DNA of 64,000 nt from Persephonella marina EX-H1 (GTDB lineage Bacteria > Aquificota > Aquificia > Aquificales > Hydrogenothermaceae). Location of the stretch: positions 62,001 to 126,000 of the forward strand of contig NC_012440.1 in assembly GCF_000021565.1 (NCBI RefSeq), written 5' to 3'. Below are positions 53,520 to 61,166 of the stretch, one piece after another. Made by a program: the position numbers and the translations under genes. Below the pieces are notes generated by a model. That model searched no databases and had not been told where the DNA came from. It was given only the letters and a program-made list of their open reading frames with translations. Position 1 is the stretch's first letter; the number at the start of each line of letters is the position of its first letter.

Positions 53520-54338
53520 TTAAAAATGAACATCACAGGCCTGTTCGTACTCTATCAGTTCTTTTATCACAGGTTTTTCACCACAGAGTGGACACTTTTT
53601 GTCCTTTCTGAGTTTTACAACATTAAACTCAGTAGTTAAGGCATCAAAAACGAGAAGTTTACCTATAAGAGGTTCTCCAATATCAAGTATTAGCTTTAAT
53701 GCCTCATTTGCCTGAAGTGTTCCCATTATACCCCCAACAACACCGAGCAGACCAGCTTCCTGACAGCTTGGAACAAGCCCCGGAGGTGGTGGCTCAGGGA
53801 ATAAGCATCTGTAACATGGGGATTCATCCTTGTTTCTGTAATCAAATGTTGTAAGCTGTCCTTCAAATCTAAGTATAGCCGCAGAAACAAGAGGTTTTCC
53901 AAGGAAAAAGCATGCATCGTTTATGAGAAATCTTGTGGGGAAGTTGTCAGAGCCATCAAGTACTACATCATAATCCTTTATGATATCTATAACATTTCCT
54001 TTATGTATTCTCTCATTGTAGGCGATAACCTTAACATCAGGATTTAGAGCTTCAAGGGTCATCTTCGCAGACTCAACCTTAGGCTTTCCAACTCTCTCGG
54101 TGCTGTGGAGGATCTGTCTCTGTAGGTTTGAAAAATCAACGACATCAAAGTCAACAATACCTATAGTCCCAACACCAGCAGCAGCAAGGTAGTAGAGTGA
54201 TGGAGACCCAAGGCCACCTGCACCTATTACAAGAACCTTAGCATCTAAAAGCTTCTGCTGTCCTTTTCCTCCAACTTCGGGAAGAATTATATGTCTGCTG
54301 TATCTTTTTATCTGTTCCTCTGTAAATTGAAAAGACAT
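53520..54338 (-). CDS. moeB: MoeB/ThiF/HesA-type adenylyltransferase
   Basis: E1-like enzyme that adenylates the C-terminal Gly-Gly of a sulfur carrier protein (MoaD, ThiS or CysO type). 272 residues: ATP-binding GAGGLGSPSLYYLAAAGVG (about 37-55), DFDVVDFSNLQRQ, catalytic Cys in PSCQEAGLLGVVGG, and two zinc CxxC pairs (CYRC and CPLC). No rhodanese domain. No ThiS/MoaD-like carrier gene is adjacent, so which cofactor it serves is open; tusA, 10 bases downstream, suggests sulfur is delivered by the relay. Confidence 0.88.
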   Translation of the reverse strand: MSFQFTEEQIKRYSRHIILPEVGGKGQQKLLDAKVLVIGAGGLGSPSLYYLAAAGVGTIGIVDFDVVDFSNLQRQILHSTERVGKPKVESAKMTLEALNPDVKVIAYNERIHKGNVIDIIKDYDVVLDGSDNFPTRFLINDACFFLGKPLVSAAILRFEGQLTTFDYRNKDESPCYRCLFPEPPPPGLVPSCQEAGLLGVVGGIMGTLQANEALKLILDIGEPLIGKLLVFDALTTEFNVVKLRKDKKCPLCGEKPVIKELIEYEQACDVHF

Positions 54339-54413
54339 TCAACCACCTCACAACAGGGATATCAAAAACATATATATTATATGAATTCTAAGATAAATTC
54401 AATCTGATCACGG

Positions 54414-55556
54414 TCATAATTGCTTTCCGGACTCTACAGGTTCTCCTTCAGGTATTTCCTGACCTGATGGAATACCTTCAACGAGCTCCCTCATAAGGTC
54501 CTTTACAGAAACAAGCCTTTTTATTCTGTATCCATTTGATCCACTGAAGAATAAACCTGTCTGAACCCTTCCAAGATAAGCATCTCCAAGTCTGTCAGCT
54601 ATGCAGAAACCTACCTTCTTTGCCTCTTCACCATGATTACATGGAACGACACAGTTTGATGTACACTTAACTTCAGGTGCTGTTCCTCTTTCAATATCTT
54701 TTATAAGCTGTGTTATTATCCCCCTTGCAGGGTATCCAACGGGAGATTTTATCAGTTTTATATCCTCTTTTTTAGATTCAATAATAACTCTTTTGAATTC
54801 TGGTGCTGCATCACACTCAAAAGTTCCTACAAATCTTGTCCCCATCTGAACACCGGCAGCTCCAAGTGAAAGATAGAACTCTATATCATTTTTGTCCCAG
54901 ATCCCACCTGCTGCTATTACAGGGAAATCACCCCATTTATCCCTCTCTTTTATAACTTCCGGAACTATATTTTCAAGCTGAAACTCAGGTTTAAAGCAGT
55001 CCTCGTATGGTATACCCTGATGTCCGCCAGATTTTGGACCTTCCACAACAACAGCATCTGGAAGCCTGTTGTACTTTTTCTTCCAGTGTTTGCATATTAC
55101 TCTTAATGCTCTTGCAGATGAAACGATAGGGACAAGTGCAACGTGAGGCTCAGGAGCATACTCTGGAAGTCTTAATGGTAGTCCTGCTCCGGTGATTATT
55201 ATATTAGCTCCAGCTTCAATAGAGTCCCTAACAACCCTTCCGTAATCTGTAATTGCGTAAAGAATGTTTACTCCAATAACAGCCTTCTCACCGCCAGCTA
55301 TCTCTTTCGCATCCCTTATTATTCTCTGTAGGGCCTCTCTATTGTGTATATACTTACTTCCAATAGGTCTTCCATCTTTTAGTTTTATGTAGTTCGGATG
55401 TCTGTATCCTGTACCAACGGAAGATACTACACCTAAACCTCCGTATTTACTGACTGTTCCGGCCAGATTTTCCCATGAGATGCCAACTCCCATTCCCCCC
55501 TGAATAATGGGATACTGTATCTCATACTGTCCGATTCTAAGTGGTGGTAAACTCAT
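54414..55556 (-). CDS. Nitronate monooxygenase-like FMN enzyme (NPD family)
   Basis: 380 residues, TIM-barrel flavoprotein. YPIIQGGMGVGIS near the start, GVNILYAI, GAGLP, VVEGPKSGGHQG (His base) and FPVIAAGGIWDKNDIEFYLSLGAAGVQMGTRF are diagnostic of the 2-nitropropane dioxygenase family, which also holds enoyl-ACP reductase II (FabK) and other flavin enzymes. Several cysteines near CTSNCVVPCNH are unusual and might bind metal. The real substrate is unknown. It starts 2 bases after the unknown gene upstream. Confidence 0.85.
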   Translation of the reverse strand: MSLPPLRIGQYEIQYPIIQGGMGVGISWENLAGTVSKYGGLGVVSSVGTGYRHPNYIKLKDGRPIGSKYIHNREALQRIIRDAKEIAGGEKAVIGVNILYAITDYGRVVRDSIEAGANIIITGAGLPLRLPEYAPEPHVALVPIVSSARALRVICKHWKKKYNRLPDAVVVEGPKSGGHQGIPYEDCFKPEFQLENIVPEVIKERDKWGDFPVIAAGGIWDKNDIEFYLSLGAAGVQMGTRFVGTFECDAAPEFKRVIIESKKEDIKLIKSPVGYPARGIITQLIKDIERGTAPEVKCTSNCVVPCNHGEEAKKVGFCIADRLGDAYLGRVQTGLFFSGSNGYRIKRLVSVKDLMRELVEGIPSGQEIPEGEPVESGKQL

Positions 55557-55558
55557 CT

Positions 55559-55990
55559 TTATTCTCCTTCATTAAATGTTAACTCTGGATATATCTTTTT
55601 AGCTTTGAGAATTTTGATTGTGGAGTTGTAAAGCTCTCTTTCTCCTGCTTTAAAAACTACAAGATCTATAATAACCTTATCCTTCTTCGTATCAATATAC
55701 CCTCTTCCTACAAAATCAGCAACAAAAGTTCCATTTCTCCTTTTATGTTCGTATGCTAATATGCCTAACACTCCTATCTCTTTGAGATTGTTTTCCTTGT
55801 AGGTAAAATCCATACCGAGAACGTTTTTTACAGCGAAGTTGTGAAGTATATAATCTTCAAGGCCTTCCCATATCTTCTGATAAAGAGGTTTTTTAGAGAA
55901 TATAGTTTTTATCTCTTTTGAAGATTCCTCTACTAGATCTTTAGATTGTTCTGTTTCCTGAACCTGACCGAATTTTACAATTTTTCCCAT
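55559..55990 (-). CDS. Conserved protein of unknown function
   Basis: About 143 residues from the ATG at 55990 (MGKIVKFGQ). No signal or membrane segment. A disordered, acidic N-terminus is followed by a mixed alpha/beta part with GVLGILAYEHKRRNGTFVADFVGRGYID. No family recognised. It is coupled to the NPD flavoenzyme gene (2 bases) and divergent from recJ, so a shared function with the flavoenzyme is possible. Confidence 0.6.
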   Translation of the reverse strand: MGKIVKFGQVQETEQSKDLVEESSKEIKTIFSKKPLYQKIWEGLEDYILHNFAVKNVLGMDFTYKENNLKEIGVLGILAYEHKRRNGTFVADFVGRGYIDTKKDKVIIDLVVFKAGERELYNSTIKILKAKKIYPELTFNEGE

Positions 55991-56089
55991 ATTGCACCTG
56001 AAAAACAAACAATAAATAATTAATTATACATATAATATAATATAATTTTCTATCTGATAAAACATAAAAACATAACAAGGAAAATAAAT

Positions 56090-57790
56090 ATGGACTCAGG
56101 ATTAACCGGTTATAAATGGGTTGTACTTGAAGAGAAGAATAAAGCCCCAGAGGATCTTCTAAAAAAGTTTGGAAAAGTAATAGGGCAGCTTTTATATAAC
56201 AGAAAAGAGATCTTTAACAACAACTTTGAAGAAGAAAATATATATCCAACTTTAAAAAAACTTCTTGATCCACAGCTATTCAATAAACTTGACAGAATAT
56301 CCTATGAACTTGCAAAGATCATAAAAGATAAGAAAAGGATAGTTATATATGGAGATTATGATGCAGACGGCATAACAAGTACAGCACTTCTTGTTAACTT
56401 CTTTAAAGATATTAATGCTGACGTCAGATACTACATCCCAAGCAGATTCTATGAAGGTTATGGCCTGAACAGATCAGCTATAAAAAAGATATCCCAGATG
56501 GCCGATGTTCTCATAGTTGTTGATAGTGGGACAAATGCTTATGAGGAACTTCTTTACGCTAAAAAGCTAGGTCTGAAAGTTTTTGTTCTGGATCACCATG
56601 AGGCAAAAGAAGAGATCATAGATGATGAGCAGATCTATATCCTCAATCCTAAGTTGCACGATGACATAGATGTTCTTTTTAAGCATCTTGCCTCTGTTGG
56701 AATTACCTTTTACGTGATAATAATGCTCAGGAGATTACTCAATCTTGAGGTTAAATTGAAACCTTATCTTGATATAGTAGCCCTCGGAACGGTTGCTGAT
56801 GTCGTTCCGTTATCTCTTATAAACAGGATACTCGTTCAGAAAGGTATTGAGGAGATAAACAAAAGAAGAAGAACAGGAATAAAAGCTTTACTTGATTATC
56901 TTTCTATTGATAAGGTCACATCTTTTGATGTTGGTTTTGTTCTTGCACCTAGACTGAATGCTGCTGGAAGACTTGATGATGCAAAGAAAGCGGTTAAGCT
57001 ACTTACAACAAAAAATGAGAATAAAGGACGTCAGCTTTCCATAGAGCTTGAGGTGTTGAATAAAAAAAGGCAGAAGCTTACAGAACTTGCATTTAAAGAA
57101 TCTCAGGTGAAACTGAAAAAAGAAAAAGAGATAAAAAGTATAGTTGTTGCAGATGAGAACTGGCATCCAGGTATTGTTGGAATAGTTGCAGGAAGACTTG
57201 CACATCAGTATAAAGTTCCTGCTGTTGTTCTTTCAGTCAAAAATGGAACTGCTATAGGATCGGTCAGAAGTACTGGGAATATAAATATATACAAAGTTAT
57301 GGAAGAAAATGCAGATCTTTTTGATAGATTTGGAGGTCATACTCTTGCTGCGGGACTTACGATGCCCTCTAAAAACATTGAGAGATTCAAGGAGATATTG
57401 ATTGATTATGTTTCGTCATTAAAAGAGGAGGATAAGATCTCATTTATTGAGGTTGATATGGAAGTTCCCCTTTCACACTGGACACCTGAAAATGTTAAAA
57501 AACTTAAAATACTTGAACCTTTTGGAGAAGGTAATCCTTATCCGAAGTTTATAGCAAGAAATTTAAGAATTGATGATTTTATAACAGTTGGAGCAGGGAA
57601 CCAGCATCTCAAGTTCTGGTTTAAAGATAATGATGGAAAAGCTTATCCGGCATTATGGTGGGGTTCTGTAGGATTTTTCAAAAAACTGTCTGTGGGAATG
57701 AATGTGGACATAATATATACACCAAAACTTTCTACCTGGAATGGTGATTTAGGGGTGGAATTTATCGTTGAAGATATAAAAATTAATTAA
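56090..57790 (+). CDS. recJ: Single-stranded-DNA-specific exonuclease RecJ
   Basis: 5'-3' exonuclease of recombination and repair. 566 residues: DHH domain with YGDYDADGITSTALL (motif I, near 84), VVDSGTNA (motif II), LDHHEA (DHH motif III) and DIVALGTVADVVPL (motif IV); then DHHA1 with GHTLAAGLTM and the C-terminal OB-fold (about 450-566). SD aagga. Divergent from the unknown gene at 55.5 kb. Confidence 0.95.
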   Translation: MDSGLTGYKWVVLEEKNKAPEDLLKKFGKVIGQLLYNRKEIFNNNFEEENIYPTLKKLLDPQLFNKLDRISYELAKIIKDKKRIVIYGDYDADGITSTALLVNFFKDINADVRYYIPSRFYEGYGLNRSAIKKISQMADVLIVVDSGTNAYEELLYAKKLGLKVFVLDHHEAKEEIIDDEQIYILNPKLHDDIDVLFKHLASVGITFYVIIMLRRLLNLEVKLKPYLDIVALGTVADVVPLSLINRILVQKGIEEINKRRRTGIKALLDYLSIDKVTSFDVGFVLAPRLNAAGRLDDAKKAVKLLTTKNENKGRQLSIELEVLNKKRQKLTELAFKESQVKLKKEKEIKSIVVADENWHPGIVGIVAGRLAHQYKVPAVVLSVKNGTAIGSVRSTGNINIYKVMEENADLFDRFGGHTLAAGLTMPSKNIERFKEILIDYVSSLKEEDKISFIEVDMEVPLSHWTPENVKKLKILEPFGEGNPYPKFIARNLRIDDFITVGAGNQHLKFWFKDNDGKAYPALWWGSVGFFKKLSVGMNVDIIYTPKLSTWNGDLGVEFIVEDIKIN

Positions 57791-57810
57791 ATATGACAGA
57801 TATCATTTTG

Positions 57811-57825
57811 GTTCTTATTAAGAAC
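57811..57825. promoter_or_regulatory. Fur/PerR-style 7-1-7 operator
   Basis: GTTCTTA-T-TAAGAAC, a perfect 7-bp inverted repeat around one base, the geometry of Fur-superfamily boxes. It overlaps the -35 of the peroxiredoxin promoter. PerR controls ahpC-type genes in many bacteria; no PerR gene is in the window. Confidence 0.5.
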
Positions 57826-57835
57826 AGTTACTATT
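57823..57835. promoter_or_regulatory. Shared stress-promoter palindrome, copy 3
   Basis: AACAGT-T-ACTATT, differing by one base from a perfect 6-1-6 repeat, over the -10 region of the peroxiredoxin promoter. Confidence 0.45.
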
Positions 57836-57871
57836 AAAATAACAAAATATAACTTAAGGAGGTTACCTAAG

Positions 57872-58474
57872 ATGTCAGAAGTAATTTTAGTAGGACAGGA
57901 AGTTCCTGATTTTGAGATGGAGACTTATGAGCCTGAAACTGGAAAGTTCGGGACTTTTTCATTAAAGAAAGCAAAGGATGAAGGAAAGTGGACAATTCTT
58001 TTCTTCTATCCAGCAGACTTTACATTCGTTTGTCCAACAGAACTTGCAGATCTTGCAGAGGTATATCCAAAACTTAAAGAGCTTGGAGCTGAGGTAGTCT
58101 CAGTCTCAACAGATACTAAATTTGTTCACCTTGCGTGGCACAGAGATGAAAAATTACTTGAAAATGTAAAGTACCCAATGGGTGCTGATCCAACAGGAAA
58201 GATCTCAAGAATGTTCGGTGTTTATGATGAAGCTACAGGTCTTGCTTTAAGAGGAACATTCATAATTTCTCCAGAAGGAAAGCTTGTTGGCTCAGAGGTT
58301 AATTTCTACAATGTTGGTAGAAATGCTGATGAACTTCTCAGAAAAATGGAAGCTAACGCTTACCTCATAGGTCACCCAGATGAGGCTTGTCCTGCAAAAT
58401 GGGAGCCTGGAAAGAAAACACTCAAACCTTCTGAAGAACTTGTTGGACACGTTTACGAAGCTCTAAATGAGTAA
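57872..58474 (+). CDS. ahpC: Typical 2-Cys peroxiredoxin (AhpC/Prx)
   Basis: Reduces hydrogen peroxide and organic peroxides. Peroxidatic C54 in FYPADFTFVCPTE, with the Thr and Arg partners (T51; R near 128), and resolving C173 in HPDEACPAKW. 200 residues. SD aaggaggt. No ahpF or thioredoxin reductase follows, so electrons probably come from thioredoxin or another carrier. The promoter has two operator-like palindromes, one shared with the ferritin-like and sigma factor genes. A strong terminator follows. Confidence 0.94.
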   Translation: MSEVILVGQEVPDFEMETYEPETGKFGTFSLKKAKDEGKWTILFFYPADFTFVCPTELADLAEVYPKLKELGAEVVSVSTDTKFVHLAWHRDEKLLENVKYPMGADPTGKISRMFGVYDEATGLALRGTFIISPEGKLVGSEVNFYNVGRNADELLRKMEANAYLIGHPDEACPAKWEPGKKTLKPSEELVGHVYEALNE

Positions 58475-58480
58475 TTCTAT

Positions 58481-58503
58481 AAAGGGGGATCTTTCCCCCT
58501 TTC
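58481..58503 (+). terminator. Terminator of the peroxiredoxin gene
   Basis: Hairpin AAAGGGGG, loop ATCTTT, CCCCCTTT, then TTCTT. Nearly the same sequence as the terminator at 931-950. Confidence 0.8.
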
Positions 58504-58837
58504 TTAAATCTTTCAGTAAATCAATAGTATCTTAAGTATTTTAAGCAATCTCAAAAAAATTAAAACCTCTTGTAGCAAGTTATATCAAGGACTTTCTTTA
58601 GTTAACATCAAAAAAATCAAACAGTAATTGAGATTTGAAAATCTGTCAGAAATAAAGGGTAAAATTTTGAGGATGAAATCTGTAAGTTATTGAAAAATAA
58701 TAAGCTCGTAATTGAGACAGTATTGAGACACGCCTGTTGACAGTTTTTAGATTTTTCAGTATTTTAATAGGGAGTCTGTCAGAAATCGGGGTTTCTTGGA
58801 AACAGAATAGGCTTATATCAATAATTATAGAGGAGCT
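58504..58837 (+). other. AT-rich CRISPR leader region, non-coding
   Basis: About 330 bases without a credible gene. It carries two sets of direct repeats: GTAATTGAGA at 58624 and 58708, and TCTGTCAGAAAT at 58642 and 58775. A promoter lies at 58737-58765. An AT-rich leader with a promoter reading into the first repeat is what functional CRISPR arrays have. Confidence 0.5.
58737..58765 (+). promoter_or_regulatory. Promoter reading into the CRISPR array
   Basis: TTGACA (perfect -35), 17 bases, TATTTT. Expected start near 58772, about 65 bases before the first repeat. Confidence 0.5.
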
Positions 58838-59240
58838 GTTGAAGTTTTCCCGAGATATAAGGGAATTGCGACTTTCTGTTTTTTGCTTTTCATATATTTC
58901 TTTTATTCCTGTTGAAGTTTTCCCGAGATATAAGGGAATTGCGACATAGGATCAATCTCAACTACATCTTTTTTAAACACCGTTGAAATTTTCCCGAGAT
59001 ATAAGGGAATTGCGACGGATTATTGACACATCATAAGGGTATCCGTGCCTTGCAAGTTCTGTTGAAGTTTTCCCGAGGAATAAGGGAATTGCGACGAACT
59101 AAATCTCCGTTTTGCTCAAAATAGTGTGCCATTGCGTTGAAACTTTCCCGAGAAGTAAGGGAATTGCGACTCCTCAAAGTAGCCTATTAATTCTCTTAAA
59201 AATTTGCTAGTTGAAACTTTCCCGAGAAATAAGGGAGTTG
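58838..59240 (+). CRISPR. CRISPR array, 6 repeats and 5 spacers, no cas genes nearby
   Basis: Repeats of 35 bases at 58838-58872, 58911-58945, 58982-59016, 59061-59095, 59136-59170 and a decayed one at 59210-59240. Spacers of 38, 36, 44, 40 and 39 bases, all different. The repeat begins GTTGAAGTTTTCCC and ends GGGAATTGCGAC; TTCCC and GGGAA can pair into a hairpin. The last eight bases, ATTGCGAC, equal the crRNA 5' handle known from Thermus type III repeats, which sets the direction as left to right. Repeats 1 and 2 are identical; 3, 4 and 5 differ at 1 to 4 positions in the loop and near base 7; the sixth loses its 3' end. Decay at the right end also puts the leader on the left. No cas gene is seen in 64 kb. 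Confidence 0.9.
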
Positions 59241-59269
59241 TTTTCTGAAAGCTTTTTCTCGCTTAAAAG

Positions 59270-59278
59270 TGGTATAAT
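59270..59278 (+). promoter_or_regulatory. Extended -10 promoter of the unknown gene-rpsU operon
   Basis: TGG-TATAAT, 30 bases after the decayed last CRISPR repeat. Expected start near 59285, 28 bases before the TTG start of the next gene. Confidence 0.55.
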
Positions 59279-59312
59279 AATTCTTCAATTTTTAGTAAGG
59301 AGCTGATGCTTT

Positions 59313-59636
59313 TTGTTACAGTTCAAACTCGTAAGATTTCATCCCGTCAGACTTGAGGTCACCATAACCTCATCACAATTAATCAATATGTTTCCTATAG
59401 AAATTCAGGAACATCCCACAATGGGAGATATAGAAAGAGTCTGGATATCCGGAGATAAAGTATTTTCAGTTAAAACTCTTGAGCAGTTTTCCGTAAATCT
59501 GTCTGCAGGAAGAAAACATATAAAAGTTTCTGATGATAAGATGTTAAGCATTTTACATGACCTTGAAAAATTTGAAATAGCTTTATATTATGAAGGGAAA
59601 GTTGATAAATATGTAGTGGAAAGGATAAAATTATAG
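59313..59636 (+). CDS. Unknown protein upstream of rpsU
   Basis: 107 residues starting at TTG; SD aaggag lies 10 bases upstream and the frame is closed by a stop 3 codons before. No signal or membrane segment, predicted alpha/beta. No family recognised. The nearby ATG at 59306 opens another frame that closes after 17 codons. The position between a CRISPR array and a ribosomal protein gene gives no clear clue; it shares the promoter and probably the transcript with rpsU (46-base gap). Confidence 0.6.
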   Translation: MLQFKLVRFHPVRLEVTITSSQLINMFPIEIQEHPTMGDIERVWISGDKVFSVKTLEQFSVNLSAGRKHIKVSDDKMLSILHDLEKFEIALYYEGKVDKYVVERIKL

Positions 59637-59682
59637 TATCATTAATACTTTAAATAAAAACTTTAAAAGGAGGCTGATCTTA

Positions 59683-59883
59683 ATGGCAGTAGTTGTAGTT
59701 CAGGAAGGAGAAAGCTTTGAAAAGGCATTAAAGAGATTTAAAAAGATCTGTGAAAAGGAAGGAATTATCACAGAAATGAAGAGAAGAGAGTTTTATGAGA
59801 AACCTTCTGTTAAGAGAAAAAGAAAGCAGAGAGCTGCAAGAAAGAGACTTATTAAGGCACTTAAGAAAAAAGGTCTTTTATAA
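59683..59883 (+). CDS. rpsU: 30S ribosomal protein S21
   Basis: 66 residues, strongly basic. [25 protein letters not shown] and [15 protein letters not shown] are diagnostic. S21 helps mRNA binding at the 30S subunit. Perfect SD aaggaggct. Followed after 10 bases by the yqeY gene; the rpsU-yqeY pair is conserved in many bacteria. Confidence 0.97.
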   Translation: MAVVVVQEGESFEKALKRFKKICEKEGIITEMKRREFYEKPSVKRKRKQRAARKRLIKALKKKGLL

Positions 59884-59893
59884 GGGATAAAAA

Positions 59894-60340
59894 ATGGCTG
59901 AGCTTCTTAAAAAGCTTCAGGATGAGATGAAAGCCGCTATGAAAAGCGGTGATAAAGAGAAGTTATCAACTATTAGAATGCTTATCTCTGAGATAAAAAA
60001 AGTACAGATAGACCAGAAAAAAGAACTTTCAGATGATGAGATAATAGCTGTTATCCAGAGATATGCAAAACAGAGAAAAGAGTCTATAAAACAGTATAGA
60101 GAAGCTGGACGGGAAGACCTTGCTCAGAAAGAGGAAAAAGAGCTTCAGATCGTCCAGCAGTTTTTACCTCAACCTTTAACAGAAGAAGAGATTGAAAAGA
60201 TAGTAGAAGAAACAATAAAGGAACTTAATGCTTCCTCAATGAAGGATATGGGAAAGGTTATGAAAGCTGTTATGGAAAAGGTGAAGGGAAGGGCTGAGGG
60301 AGCTGTTGTAAGTTCCATAGTCAAGAGTAAACTTTCCTGA
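59894..60340 (+). CDS. yqeY: GatB/YqeY domain protein
   Basis: 148 residues. LLKKLQDEMKAAMKSGDKEKLSTIRMLISEIK and AEGAVVSSIVKSKL match the YqeY family, related to the tail domain of the GatB amidotransferase subunit and thought to bind tRNA. Next to rpsU as in many genomes. Followed after 2 bases by cvpA. Confidence 0.93.
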   Translation: MAELLKKLQDEMKAAMKSGDKEKLSTIRMLISEIKKVQIDQKKELSDDEIIAVIQRYAKQRKESIKQYREAGREDLAQKEEKELQIVQQFLPQPLTEEEIEKIVEETIKELNASSMKDMGKVMKAVMEKVKGRAEGAVVSSIVKSKLS

Positions 60341-60342
60341 AA

Positions 60343-60777
60343 ATGCTGGATATAATCCTTCTTCTTTTTTTTATTTACCTTGTTATAGCCGGTCTTTTTA
60401 ATGGTTTTACCCAGATATTTATAAAAGGCCTTGGCTTTTTAACAGCAGGATATTTAGGTTTTTCATTCACAAAAGATCTATCAGCCTATCTGAGCAGATA
60501 TTTTAATGCAGAAAAGGTAATACTTGATTTTGTGGCTTTTGCTTTGATTTTTATTCTTGTTTTCAGCGTATTTCTTCTTATAAACAGTATCGTTAAAAAA
60601 GAGCTTAAAAGCAGAAAAAAGCTGTCTATAATGGATAAGCTAACAGGGGCTATTGCAGGTATTCTGATTTTTGTGATCTGTGTTTATATGATTAAGGAGT
60701 TTTCAAAAAAGAACGAAACATTGAGAGAGCTTAGCTCAAAATCCAGAATAGTAAAACTTTTTTCATGGGAAAGATAA
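60343..60777 (+). CDS. cvpA: CvpA family membrane protein
   Basis: 144 residues with four membrane segments (about 1-20, 25-43, 62-86 and 103-124). MLDIILLLFFIYLVIAGLFNGF is the family start. E. coli CvpA is needed for colicin V production and envelope stress resistance; its exact role is not clear. Overlaps the next gene by 13 bases. Confidence 0.85.
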   Translation: MLDIILLLFFIYLVIAGLFNGFTQIFIKGLGFLTAGYLGFSFTKDLSAYLSRYFNAEKVILDFVAFALIFILVFSVFLLINSIVKKELKSRKKLSIMDKLTGAIAGILIFVICVYMIKEFSKKNETLRELSSKSRIVKLFSWER

Positions 60778-61166
60778 AAAATCCAAAGATTTTTTATAAG
60801 AATCTCTTTCTTTTTGGAATATTTTTTGTTGCGATATTCCTTATGATAAGAGGTTATCTTTTACTTTATACAGATGATCTTGATGTGGCTCAGAAAGTTA
60901 TAAAAATAGGTAAAGCTGAGATAGAAACGGTAACAGGTAAAAAATTTGAGACACAGATAAAAGGTCTGAAAAAGAACGATGATGAGATATACATCATCTC
61001 TGATGAAGGACAGATCCCCCTTAAGGATATTCTGTATATAGACGGGAAGAATATAAACCAGAAAATAATAAAAAATCTGTCTGACAGGGCCATAAAAGGT
61101 ATATTTTATGTTGTTTCCGGTGGATTTATTTTCCTGTTTTTAATACTTATCAGAAACTATATCTAA
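60765..61166 (+). CDS. Bitopic membrane protein with extracytoplasmic domain, unknown
   Basis: 133 residues. Two membrane segments (about 12-34 and 110-131) flank a domain of 75 residues (IGKAEIETVTGKKFETQIKGLKKNDDEIYIISDEGQIPLKDILYI, split as strands) that should lie outside the cytoplasm by the positive-inside rule. No family recognised. Overlaps cvpA, so a shared envelope function is plausible. Its 3' end overlaps the convergent DsrE-like gene by 4 bases. Confidence 0.65.
   Translation: MGKIKNPKIFYKNLFLFGIFFVAIFLMIRGYLLLYTDDLDVAQKVIKIGKAEIETVTGKKFETQIKGLKKNDDEIYIISDEGQIPLKDILYIDGKNINQKIIKNLSDRAIKGIFYVVSGGFIFLFLILIRNYI

Larger units (their letters stand above)
57808..57837 (+). promoter_or_regulatory. 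Promoter of the peroxiredoxin gene
   Basis: TTGGTT, 18 bases, TATTAA. The -35 and spacer are covered by an inverted repeat (57811-57825), the -10 by a second palindrome (57823-57835). The arrangement fits repression. Confidence 0.45.

Noticed and set aside
58737-58949. Open frame of 70 codons over the CRISPR leader and first repeats
   Set aside because: It runs through repeats and spacers, starts at a -35 box and has no SD; an artefact of the array.
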